A DNA stretch of 23,064 nt from the NCBI GenBank assembly GCA_030149965.1, contig JASLHB010000061.1:1-23064 (forward strand), read 5' to 3'. Every line of letters starts with the position of its first letter. Within the stretch, counting starts at the first letter, position 1. Source of the DNA: Wohlfahrtiimonas sp. Lineage in GTDB: Bacteria > Pseudomonadota > Gammaproteobacteria > Cardiobacteriales > Wohlfahrtiimonadaceae. The translations under genes were made by a program, and so were the position numbers. The notes beneath the pieces are model-generated. The model worked only from the letters and a program-made list of their open reading frames with translations. It was not told where the DNA came from and did no database searches. This document shows positions 15,770-23,064 of the stretch, one piece after another.

Positions 15770-18700
15770 GTGAAAAAACGTAAAGTATTATACAAAATGC
15801 TATTGCTGGCAATGCCTGCTATTGGACTTTCTATAGCACATGCTGATACACCTAAAGTATTTAAACCTTCTCCTGAGCCTGTGTTCAGTACACCAAGAGC
15901 GAAGCCAAATATCCACATGGTGCTAGATGATTCTGGGTCGATGGGAGCAAGTGATGTCAAATTGAATGGTAGGATGGTTACTCGAGTTAGAGCCTTGGAA
16001 TATGCCGTTGAATCATTGATTAAGAAATATAATGATAAAGCATATTTAGGTGTTTCTTTACTTAATCAACCTGGCAAGGATGGTAGTGGAAGAGCTGGTG
16101 GTGTAGTTCGATTGAAGTTACATGATTATTCGAAGTATGATTTAACTTCTTTGACGAATTACACAAATCAGTTAATACGTGCTAGTGGTGGTACGCCAGT
16201 ACGACCTTCAATATATGAAACAATAAAAATGTTTCGAGGGCAACCAGTGTCTTATGAAGGAACAAGTGCCACGTGGGATAGAATTTTTCATAAGAATGGA
16301 ACATATTCGGACTTTTATAAATATGCCCAATTAGATACGCCTTTACGTTATCGCTGTCAGCAAAATCATTTGGTTGTCATGACAGATGGTGATCCTAATG
16401 GCGAAACAGCATACGGTGTAGGGGTGGGTGATTATAAGGCTTTTGGCCTATCAAAGACTTCAGGCTATGAGCATGGCGGTGTGAATTTATCGGCTCAGGT
16501 GAACTTGAAAACTAAAGGGGCTGCACTAGGTAAAATTGCTGCAAATGCAGACTTACGTTATGCGCGTAAGCCGCTTTGCGATAGTAATGGCGAAAATTGT
16601 ACTGAAAAGTTACTGGATGATGCTGGTAAGCCATGGGATGATGAATTATCAATGCCAATGCCTATCAATATGCATACTGTAAGTTTGCAGGTTAAACCTG
16701 ATGCAACATTCTATACGGAGCTCACAGAGGCAACTGGTGGGATGAATTTAGGATTTGAAAAAAATGGTTCTGCAGAAGATTTATTATTAGCATTTGATAC
16801 TATTTTTTCATCTATCGTTTTGAGTACAAGTAGTACACTTTCAATGAATGACCGTATTCACTCAGATATGTTGGCAAAGATACCATCTGTGGATGCTAGT
16901 GGTAACGTAGATCTCAAATCATTGGGGACAATTCGTTACGATACTATTTATGATTTTAGACAGAATTTTGGTAGTGTTCGAGCTATGGTGCCATATATTA
17001 GTGGTTATGATGCATCGAAGAAAAAAAATCCAAAAGACCCTAATGATAAAGGGGAAGCAAAGGTTGCTACTTATGAATTATGGAGTACAGATAAGTCTAT
17101 AACTCCAACGCAAGGTAGATATGTAACACTAGCTAATAACTCTCCAGGTATGAACTTGATTGAGTTAAAAGCTGAACAAAATAATGCTGGTTATAAGCAA
17201 TTTCATTCTATCGATAAGAACTTCACAACAAACCATATGGATTGGTTAATTAATTTCAAAAAGACAGACAATTTAGATGGGCTGCGTGCTAGATTAAATC
17301 CATTAGGAAGTATTACTAACTCTGATATTACAACGGTTAATAAAGATATTCTAAATATCAATGTTAATGAAAAAATGATGGGGGGAAATCTACGTTTAGG
17401 ACTGAATAATTGGTTGCTCTATAAAGCAATGCATCAGCCTAAGAATTTATTAATTGTGGGTGATAATGATGGTTTTATTAGTTTCATTAATGCACAACGT
17501 GGATTAACAGGTTCTCACAAAGGTGGGCAAAGAGATACTGCATATTTCCCTCAAATGTTAGTACCTAGATTCCAAGAAATTGCAGGAGCATTGCAAAAAG
17601 AAACATTGGTTATGGATGGTCGCACTAATTTAGTAGATGCTCAGGTATATCAAACGGGTGGTAAAGATGGCGGCAACTTGTATGCGACTCTTGGTCTAAC
17701 TGCAATGGGCGGTGGTGGTAAAGGTTTCGTAGGTTATCGTTTATATGCTGATGGTGTTGATGTTGTTAATAAAGAAATCAGTAGTGGTAAGAGACAAGCG
17801 AGTCCAAAAGAAAATGAGGTTTATCATAAGGTAACACCATTATTTGAAATTACTAATGAAACTGTTAACTCAAATAAAGAAAAAGTTTTTAAAGATTTAG
17901 GTTACACATATTCAGGTTTTGAATTCTTTAATCGTATTGTTGATGGTAAAGGACAAGCTGTTGCTGTTTTTGGTAATGGTTTTGGTACAGATAAATCTGT
18001 GTTGTATTTTATTGATGCTTACACAGGTAAAAAGCTACATGAGATTGTGTTAGATCCTAATGGTAAAGGTGCTGCAACACCTTCGATTCTTGTGAGTGAA
18101 GACGGTGCAGGCGGTCAAAAAATAGATAGAGTTTATGTGGGTGATTATTCTGGGACTTTGTATAAAGTAGAATTTATCAATGGTGATTTTACGTCACCAA
18201 CTGCGGAAGTTACATCTCTATTTAAAGCACCTGAAAGTGTGAATTTTGGGCAATCAGCAATTTCTATTAAACCATTAGTTGTTAAAGCTAAGAATTCTAA
18301 CTTATATCGTATATTTTTTGGTACAGGTTTGGCTGCGAGCTTAGAGTTAGATCGAGGCGACCATTCTTTGGTAACTCATGGCCTTTATGGTATTACAGAT
18401 ATTCCAGGTAAATTTAGTACAAAATCTACAAAAGCAGCCAGCAAGAGCGATCGTTCTTTAGAACCTTTACTAACAGTTAAGAATTTAAAGAAAGGTGTTG
18501 TTAACTATAAAGATAGCAAGAAACCTAATTATGAAAAATTAGATAAGTATGAATTAGAGTTGCAGACACCAACAGATAGTGCGAATGATCAAGGCAGTCA
18601 AAATGAAAATGGTTGGTACATGGTATTGGCTGCGGATAATGATGGCATAACAGGTTCAAAAGGCGCTTATGGTAGTAATGTTGGAGATATTGGTTCTGGT

Positions 18701-19270
18701 GAACGAGTGATCCGTGATCCGCAATATGATGCTTATCATGATGCTGTTATATTTTCTACATGGGCAATCCGTGAGAGAGAAGGACAATTAACAGTTGGTG
18801 CGAATAGCGATCCATGTGTATCAGATTTAGCGTATGGTAAGGTTTTATCATTTAAAACTAGAACCGGTGGTCATGCATCTAATATCAGTCTTGTGAATAA
18901 GGGTACAACTGGTACAGCGCAAGGTGTATTGACAGGGGATAGTATCTTTAGTGCACCAGAAGGAAATAACTCCTCAGGATTGGCTGATTTAGATAAAGGC
19001 ACGCAAACAGATATTGCAGATACAAAAGAAAAAGATAAAACAACCGGAAAAGAAACAATTACTTCTACTGGCATTGTGAACAGTGAAAACAGTTCATATG
19101 AAATGAATGAGAAAAACTCTGGTGTTTATTGTGTGAGCGGTATTGATGGTAAGACCGAATGTGAAGAAATAAAGCGTTCAGGTGATGGAGATGACGATGA
19201 TGAAAATGGGGGCGGCGGTTCGAATAAAAAGCCTGTTAGACTCAGTATCCAAACACTATTAAACGCATAA
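15770..19270 (+). CDS. pilY1: PilY1-family type IV pilus tip adhesin
   Basis: 1166 residues, typical length. GTG start with a purine-rich 'GAGAGAA' upstream; Sec signal peptide with cleavage after AHA25. N-terminal von Willebrand A domain with MIDAS motif D53-x-S55-x-S57 (DDSGS) and a later MTDGD (204-208). The C-terminal half is the PilY1 beta-propeller: 'GDNDGFISF' (from 564) matching the family's ANDGMLHAF-type motif, 'GDYSGTLYKVEF', and 'FFGTGLAASLELDRGD'. An RGD tripeptide is at 862-864. The end has an acidic Asp/Glu stretch, a Gly/Ser/Asn linker and a tail 'PVRLSIQTLLNA'. Known role: sits at the pilus tip, promotes pilus extrusion, adhesion and surface sensing. Usually encoded with minor pilins; here it stands alone between msrA and a terminator. 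Confidence 0.9.
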   Translation: MKKRKVLYKMLLLAMPAIGLSIAHADTPKVFKPSPEPVFSTPRAKPNIHMVLDDSGSMGASDVKLNGRMVTRVRALEYAVESLIKKYNDKAYLGVSLLNQPGKDGSGRAGGVVRLKLHDYSKYDLTSLTNYTNQLIRASGGTPVRPSIYETIKMFRGQPVSYEGTSATWDRIFHKNGTYSDFYKYAQLDTPLRYRCQQNHLVVMTDGDPNGETAYGVGVGDYKAFGLSKTSGYEHGGVNLSAQVNLKTKGAALGKIAANADLRYARKPLCDSNGENCTEKLLDDAGKPWDDELSMPMPINMHTVSLQVKPDATFYTELTEATGGMNLGFEKNGSAEDLLLAFDTIFSSIVLSTSSTLSMNDRIHSDMLAKIPSVDASGNVDLKSLGTIRYDTIYDFRQNFGSVRAMVPYISGYDASKKKNPKDPNDKGEAKVATYELWSTDKSITPTQGRYVTLANNSPGMNLIELKAEQNNAGYKQFHSIDKNFTTNHMDWLINFKKTDNLDGLRARLNPLGSITNSDITTVNKDILNINVNEKMMGGNLRLGLNNWLLYKAMHQPKNLLIVGDNDGFISFINAQRGLTGSHKGGQRDTAYFPQMLVPRFQEIAGALQKETLVMDGRTNLVDAQVYQTGGKDGGNLYATLGLTAMGGGGKGFVGYRLYADGVDVVNKEISSGKRQASPKENEVYHKVTPLFEITNETVNSNKEKVFKDLGYTYSGFEFFNRIVDGKGQAVAVFGNGFGTDKSVLYFIDAYTGKKLHEIVLDPNGKGAATPSILVSEDGAGGQKIDRVYVGDYSGTLYKVEFINGDFTSPTAEVTSLFKAPESVNFGQSAISIKPLVVKAKNSNLYRIFFGTGLAASLELDRGDHSLVTHGLYGITDIPGKFSTKSTKAASKSDRSLEPLLTVKNLKKGVVNYKDSKKPNYEKLDKYELELQTPTDSANDQGSQNENGWYMVLAADNDGITGSKGAYGSNVGDIGSGERVIRDPQYDAYHDAVIFSTWAIREREGQLTVGANSDPCVSDLAYGKVLSFKTRTGGHASNISLVNKGTTGTAQGVLTGDSIFSAPEGNNSSGLADLDKGTQTDIADTKEKDKTTGKETITSTGIVNSENSSYEMNEKNSGVYCVSGIDGKTECEEIKRSGDGDDDDENGGGGSNKKPVRLSIQTLLNA

Positions 19271-19291
19271 TTTTCATGTTATTAATGCTAA

Positions 19292-19321
19292 AAAAACCCT
19301 GATCATTTGATCAGGGTTTTT
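19292..19321. terminator. Bidirectional terminator between pilY1 and the catalase gene
   Basis: 13-bp stem AAAAACCCTGATC (19292-19304) with GATCAGGGTTTTT (19309-19321), 4-nt loop. A- and T-runs on both sides make it suitable for both convergent genes. Confidence 0.92.
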
Positions 19322-19347
19322 CTTATCTGTTATAAAATATTACAGGC

Positions 19348-20793
19348 TTAAAGTTTCAATCCTAAGCCTTTTGCAACGCCTTCACCATAAGCTTGATCAG
19401 CTTTTAAGAAATGTGCAATTTGCGCGCGCTGAATATATTCATCAATGCCAGTCATTGAGCCAACAATATTATCGATCAACAACTGTTTTTGTTCATCATT
19501 CATGATTCTGAATAAATCGCCGGCTTGGCTGTAATAATCAGTATCTTCACGATGATCATATTGGAACACGCCGCCATCTTGACCTTGATTGTAAGTAGGT
19601 GCTTTGTGATCAGTTTGCTTAGGTGCATCACTGAAACTATTCGGCTCATAGTTAGGGCGGCTACCTTGATTGCCATCAAAACGCATTGAACCATCACGTT
19701 GATAATTATCGTATGGACATTTTGGCGCATTTACAGGCAATTGTTGATAGTTCGTACCAATGCGATAACGCTGAGCATCGGCATAAGCGAAAACACGGCC
19801 TTGTAACATGCGATCAGGTGATAAGCCTGTACCCGGAACTGTATTACTTGGCGCCATTGCTACTTGCTCAACTTCTGCGAAGTAATTAGATGGATTGCGA
19901 TTTAAGACAATTTCGCCCACTTCAATCAATGGATAATCTTTATGTGACCAAACTTTCGTGACATCAAATGGATTCTCTTCACGATTGGCAGCTTCTTCCT
20001 CGCTCATCACCTGAATATAAACGCCCCATTTAGGATAATTACCTGATTCAATTGCATAGTATAAATCGTCTTGTGAATAATCAGGATTTTCTCCACCCAA
20101 TTCTTCTGCGCGTTTTGGATGAATCGTTTTGATGCCTTGTTTTGTTCTAAAGTGCCATTTGATCCAAGTGCGAACGCCATCTTTATTCACTAAGCTATAA
20201 GTATGGCTACCATAACCGTGCATATGACGGAAACCATCAGGAATACCACGATCAGAGAATAAAATTGTTACTTGATGTAATGATTCAGGTGATAAAGACC
20301 AGAAATCCCACATTGCGCGCGGCGATTTTAAGTTTGTGCGTGGATCACGTTTTTGCGTATGAATAAAATCAGGGAATTTGATTGCGTCGCGAATGAAGAA
20401 AACTGGCGTATTGTTACCAACAACATCAAAGTTACCTTCATTTGTGTAGAATTTAACAGCAAAACCACGAGGATCACGTGCCGTATCAGCAGAGCCACGT
20501 TCACCACCAACAGTTGAGAAGCGAATGAATACAGGTGTTTCTTTATTAACATCAGAGAAAAGATCAGCGTGAGTATATTTTGTCACATTATTTGTCACGG
20601 TGAAAATGCCATAAGCACCTGAGCCTTTAGCATGTACGCGGCGTTCTGGAATGTTTTCACGGTTAAAGTGAGCCAATTTCTCTACTAAATGAAAATCTTC
20701 TAAAGAAACAGGACCACGACGACCAGCTGTGATTGAATTTTGGTTATCTGCAATAGGCGAGCCATTTGCGCTTGTTAAAGTAATTTTACTCAT
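19348..20793 (-). CDS. katA: Monofunctional heme catalase (clade 3, small subunit)
   Basis: 481 residues, the size of small-subunit catalases. Decomposes hydrogen peroxide to water and oxygen using heme b. Distal-side residues His54 (RRVHAKGSGA) and Asn127 (DVVGNNTPVFF) are present, and the proximal heme-ligand Tyr337 lies in RVFAYADAQRYR. Other family segments: RFSTVGGERGSADT, FPDFIHTQKRDPRTNL, and HMHGYGSHTY. No signal peptide, so cytoplasmic. A strong GAGGAG lies about 8 nt before the ATG. It is a single-gene unit convergent with pilY1 and divergent from the alpha-2-macroglobulin gene. I found no good OxyR site upstream. The symbol katA is by convention for this clade. Confidence 0.97.
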   Translation of the reverse strand: MSKITLTSANGSPIADNQNSITAGRRGPVSLEDFHLVEKLAHFNRENIPERRVHAKGSGAYGIFTVTNNVTKYTHADLFSDVNKETPVFIRFSTVGGERGSADTARDPRGFAVKFYTNEGNFDVVGNNTPVFFIRDAIKFPDFIHTQKRDPRTNLKSPRAMWDFWSLSPESLHQVTILFSDRGIPDGFRHMHGYGSHTYSLVNKDGVRTWIKWHFRTKQGIKTIHPKRAEELGGENPDYSQDDLYYAIESGNYPKWGVYIQVMSEEEAANREENPFDVTKVWSHKDYPLIEVGEIVLNRNPSNYFAEVEQVAMAPSNTVPGTGLSPDRMLQGRVFAYADAQRYRIGTNYQQLPVNAPKCPYDNYQRDGSMRFDGNQGSRPNYEPNSFSDAPKQTDHKAPTYNQGQDGGVFQYDHREDTDYYSQAGDLFRIMNDEQKQLLIDNIVGSMTGIDEYIQRAQIAHFLKADQAYGEGVAKGLGLKL

Positions 20794-20921
20794 TGGTTTT
20801 GCTCCTCAAGTGAAGTGAATACCTAAAATAATAAATGAATTTTAATCAAGGAAAGAGACATTGGCTAATTAAGAGTTTCTCTTTGCCTTATAAGAAATAT
20901 TTATTAATAAAAACCTATAAT

Positions 20922-20930
20922 TGTGGATAA
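20922..20930 (-). promoter_or_regulatory. Perfect DnaA box
   Basis: Minus strand reads TTATCCACA, the consensus DnaA box. It is single, with no cluster around it, so it is not evidence of an origin. It may be chance or a DnaA regulatory/titration site. Confidence 0.4.
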
Positions 20931-20963
20931 CTATATTTATATCTTTATCTTAAAATAAATAAT

Positions 20964-20977
20964 ATGATTTATATCAA
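20964..20977. promoter_or_regulatory. FNR/ANR-like box
   Basis: ATGAT-TTAT-ATCAA matches the FNR/ANR consensus TTGAT-N4-ATCAA at nine of ten defined positions. It lies about 120 bp upstream of the alpha-2-macroglobulin start and about 170 bp upstream of the catalase start, so the position is not the classic -41.5 for either gene. The AT-rich background raises the chance of coincidence. Confidence 0.35.
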
Positions 20978-21054
20978 TAATATATGTTGTATTGAAAAAT
21001 TTCATTGTATAAGTAATGTTTATCGTTTGGTGGAATAATTCTTAATCAACAATA

Positions 21055-21063
21055 TGCGATAAT
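21055..21063 (+). promoter_or_regulatory. Extended -10 element for the alpha-2-macroglobulin gene
   Basis: TGCGATAAT, i.e. TGn plus GATAAT (one mismatch to TATAAT). The start site would be near 21070, giving a leader of about 27 nt. No good -35 hexamer. Confidence 0.45.
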
Positions 21064-21096
21064 TACACAACTTTATAACGCCATAGGACGATATCA

Positions 21097-23064
21097 ATGA
21101 AACTATTCAGGAAATCTTTGCTTGCGGCTTCGCTATCCATGCTTCCCATGTTTGCTTATGCTCAAGTAGAATCCATCAATTTAGCAAAGTTCAATGATCA
21201 AGAGACAATCACTGTATTTTTTGATTCACCACAAGCATTCAAAACAGATCAGCTACAGAACTTATTTAAAGTCGAAAAATACGATTATGAAGATTGGGAA
21301 AGAAAGCCAGATATTCAAGGCAAATGGCACTTGAGTAAAGATGGTTATCGCTTATCTTATTATCCTGTCGGTTCTGGTGATTATCATGTACGTTCAGGAG
21401 ATTTTAAAGATAACAATAACTCTGAATACAGCGAATATATGTACATTGGTGAAGATTCAGAGGCTGTAAAAATTGTTGGTCGTGGACCTGTGATGCCATT
21501 GACACAAGGCACATTGCCATTGGAAATGATCGGCACAGATGAAGTGGATGTTGAATACTTCAAAATTGATAATTTACCAAAATTTTTAGATCAATATTAC
21601 ATTGGTTCTAATATTGATCGTTGGGATTTGAATCGTGCTGTTAAAGAAATGACGGCAGAAGGAATCTTCCGTTATAAGATTCCTAATAACGTTCCACGTG
21701 AAACAAAATCTTTCCACAATGTGCCTGTGGATAAAAATATTAAGTCAGGCGCGTATATTGTTACAGTTAATCCTGCAGGACAAATTGATCGCACATTAGA
21801 TACACGCATTTTATTCATTACAGATATGGGCTTGCATGCGCGTTTATATCCTAATGAAACAGTAATTGTGGGTAACTATTTTTCATCAGGCAAACCTGTG
21901 GATGGTGCAGTTGTTGAAGTTTGGCGTAATGAAAAAGGTCAACTAAAGATCACAGAAGATCTCTGTATGTTTGATTATGGTATTTGTGAGATCAAACAAA
22001 AATTATCTCGTGATGACATTGTGGTCGCAAAATATGGCAAGGAAGTTTCAGTATTACCATTGAAAGAAATTGCATTGGATCTCAATGATTTTGCTGTCGA
22101 TGGTAAAGCTTATAGTGATCAAGTGGCTTATGTTTATAGCAACCGTGAATTGTATCGTCCCGGTGAATCAGTGCCTGTGAATATTATTCTGCGTGATCAG
22201 GATGGTAAAGCATTGCCTGAGCAACCGATTAATATCAAATTGATCAATCCTGAAAATAAAGTCGTGTATGAAAATACATTAGAAGCAACTGCCGAAGGTT
22301 TCTATAGTACTTACGTTTATACAAACTCTGACGATAAAACAGGCCGTTGGCGTGTAGAAGTTCGTACAGATGCAACATCAGCAAAGCCAAATGGCGAATT
22401 AACTCTATTTATTGAAGAGTTCATGCCAGAGCGTATGGAATTAACATTATCAGGTGTGAAAGATAACTATGATATGAAAGATTCTATTGGCTTGAAAGTG
22501 GATAGCCGTTATCTGTTTGGTGCACCTGCAAAAAATAATGATTATACAGTGCAAGGTAAATTGACTGTGAATCGTACGCCATTTGCCGCACATAAAGATT
22601 GGTTTGTGGGTAAAACTGCATTTCCATCAGAATTTATGCCTGACGAAATTAAATATGATCAGCAATTGAATAGCGAAGGTCATGCTGAGCATCCTTTATA
22701 TTTAGGTTTAGAAGGCCCATTAGCGAAAAATATCTCTGCTGTATTGGGCTTAAAAGCTGATGTCACAGTGATGGATGGTGGCACAAGCGGTATTTCTCGT
22801 AGTTTTAATACAAGTTTCTGGCCAACACAGCCTGTGCCAGTCATTCGCCCAATGTTTGGCAAAGATGATTTAAGCTATGGCTCTAATGCTCAGTTTGAAA
22901 TCTTTACTGCAAATATGGCAGGTAACTTAGGCAATGCAGAACTAAAATTAACATTGCGCTATAAAGATGATGCTTGTACTTGGGTTTATAATCCAAACTC
23001 AGGTTGGGATTGCCATGAAAACTATAAGTATCAAATTCGTGAGCAAAAAGTGATTAAAACTAGC
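21097..23064 (+). CDS. Alpha-2-macroglobulin family protein, N-terminal part (3' partial, cut by the window edge)
   Basis: 656 codons are present without a stop; full members are about 1500-1900 residues. ATG 21097 has AGGA at 21085-21088. The N-terminus is a Sec signal peptide with predicted cleavage after AYA22; there is no lipobox cysteine, unlike lipoprotein members such as E. coli YfhM. Family hallmarks: 'NRELYRPGE' (349-357) in the MG2-type domain and 'EEFMPERMEL' (440-449), plus a series of beta-sandwich macroglobulin-like segments. Bacterial members are periplasmic protease traps thought to guard the envelope, often encoded next to pbpC. Whether this one has the CxEQ thioester cannot be seen, as that region would be downstream of the window. 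The divergent neighbour is catalase. Confidence 0.9.
   Translation, partial: MKLFRKSLLAASLSMLPMFAYAQVESINLAKFNDQETITVFFDSPQAFKTDQLQNLFKVEKYDYEDWERKPDIQGKWHLSKDGYRLSYYPVGSGDYHVRSGDFKDNNNSEYSEYMYIGEDSEAVKIVGRGPVMPLTQGTLPLEMIGTDEVDVEYFKIDNLPKFLDQYYIGSNIDRWDLNRAVKEMTAEGIFRYKIPNNVPRETKSFHNVPVDKNIKSGAYIVTVNPAGQIDRTLDTRILFITDMGLHARLYPNETVIVGNYFSSGKPVDGAVVEVWRNEKGQLKITEDLCMFDYGICEIKQKLSRDDIVVAKYGKEVSVLPLKEIALDLNDFAVDGKAYSDQVAYVYSNRELYRPGESVPVNIILRDQDGKALPEQPINIKLINPENKVVYENTLEATAEGFYSTYVYTNSDDKTGRWRVEVRTDATSAKPNGELTLFIEEFMPERMELTLSGVKDNYDMKDSIGLKVDSRYLFGAPAKNNDYTVQGKLTVNRTPFAAHKDWFVGKTAFPSEFMPDEIKYDQQLNSEGHAEHPLYLGLEGPLAKNISAVLGLKADVTVMDGGTSGISRSFNTSFWPTQPVPVIRPMFGKDDLSYGSNAQFEIFTANMAGNLGNAELKLTLRYKDDACTWVYNPNSGWDCHENYKYQIREQKVIKTS

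Larger units (their letters stand above)
20794..21096. other. 303-bp divergent intergenic region between catalase and alpha-2-macroglobulin genes
   Basis: Very AT-rich and without a coding frame. It holds the catalase ribosome-binding site (20801-20807), a weak minus-strand promoter candidate (-10 TAAAAT at 20839-20844, poor -35), a perfect DnaA box, an FNR/ANR-like box, and an extended -10 element for the plus-strand gene. The last three have their own entries. Confidence 0.6.

Noticed and set aside
20911..20935. OxyR-like site (CTAT/ATAG repeats) upstream of the catalase gene
   Set aside because: Half-sites are spaced by 12 nt and are not in the four-element ATAG-N7-CTAT arrangement.
1..23064. 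Mobile elements, CRISPR arrays, tRNA or rRNA genes
   Set aside because: No transposase or integrase motifs, no regularly spaced direct repeats, and no recognisable structured RNA gene were seen.

Overview
The window is an ordinary-looking chromosomal segment of an AT-rich Gram-negative bacterium, most likely a gammaproteobacterium. Supporting signs are an outer-membrane TolC-family lipoprotein, a PBP1C and alpha-2-macroglobulin pair, a PilY1, a BirA-type biotin operator and short intergenic gaps with strong intrinsic terminators. A Cardiobacteriales/Ignatzschineria-like host is a guess from overall feel; no rRNA or other phylogenetic marker is present. I see no insertion sequence, phage gene, CRISPR array, tRNA or rRNA.

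Layout. (1) 1-7209: C-terminal part of a large RTX/LapA-type adhesin, entering from the left edge, followed by its dedicated type I secretion machine on the same strand: TolC-like outer-membrane lipoprotein, LapB-like ABC transporter with a degenerate C39 domain, and HlyD/LapC-like adaptor. The adhesin carries Ig-like repeats, a PA14-like putative ligand-binding module, and an RTX/type I secretion tail. (2) 7260-8388: bioB behind a BirA-like operator that overlaps its promoter. (3) 8400-10164: aroA followed after 3 nt by an orphan GspG-like pseudopilin. (4) 10139-14844, minus strand: a probable operon pbpC - FUSC membrane protein - GNAT acetyltransferase. (5) 14900-15455: msrA, divergent from pbpC. 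(6) 15770-19321: a stand-alone PilY1 type IV pilus tip adhesin with its own leader region and terminator. (7) 19348-20793, minus strand: clade 3 catalase, convergent with pilY1 and sharing a bidirectional terminator. (8) 21097-23064: N-terminal 656 codons of a YfaS/YfhM-like alpha-2-macroglobulin, cut by the right edge.

Functionally the window is dominated by the cell surface: a secreted giant adhesin, a pilus tip adhesin, a peptidoglycan synthase with a periplasmic anti-protease of the kind often paired with it, plus two oxidative-stress enzymes (MsrA, catalase) and two biosynthetic genes (bioB, aroA). No clearly unknown multi-gene system is evident. The most interesting points are the PA14-like module in the adhesin, a perfect inverted repeat just ahead of the lapB-like gene, the orphan pseudopilin with a non-canonical cleavage site behind aroA, the orphan PilY1 with nested inverted repeats upstream, and the separation of pbpC from the alpha-2-macroglobulin gene.
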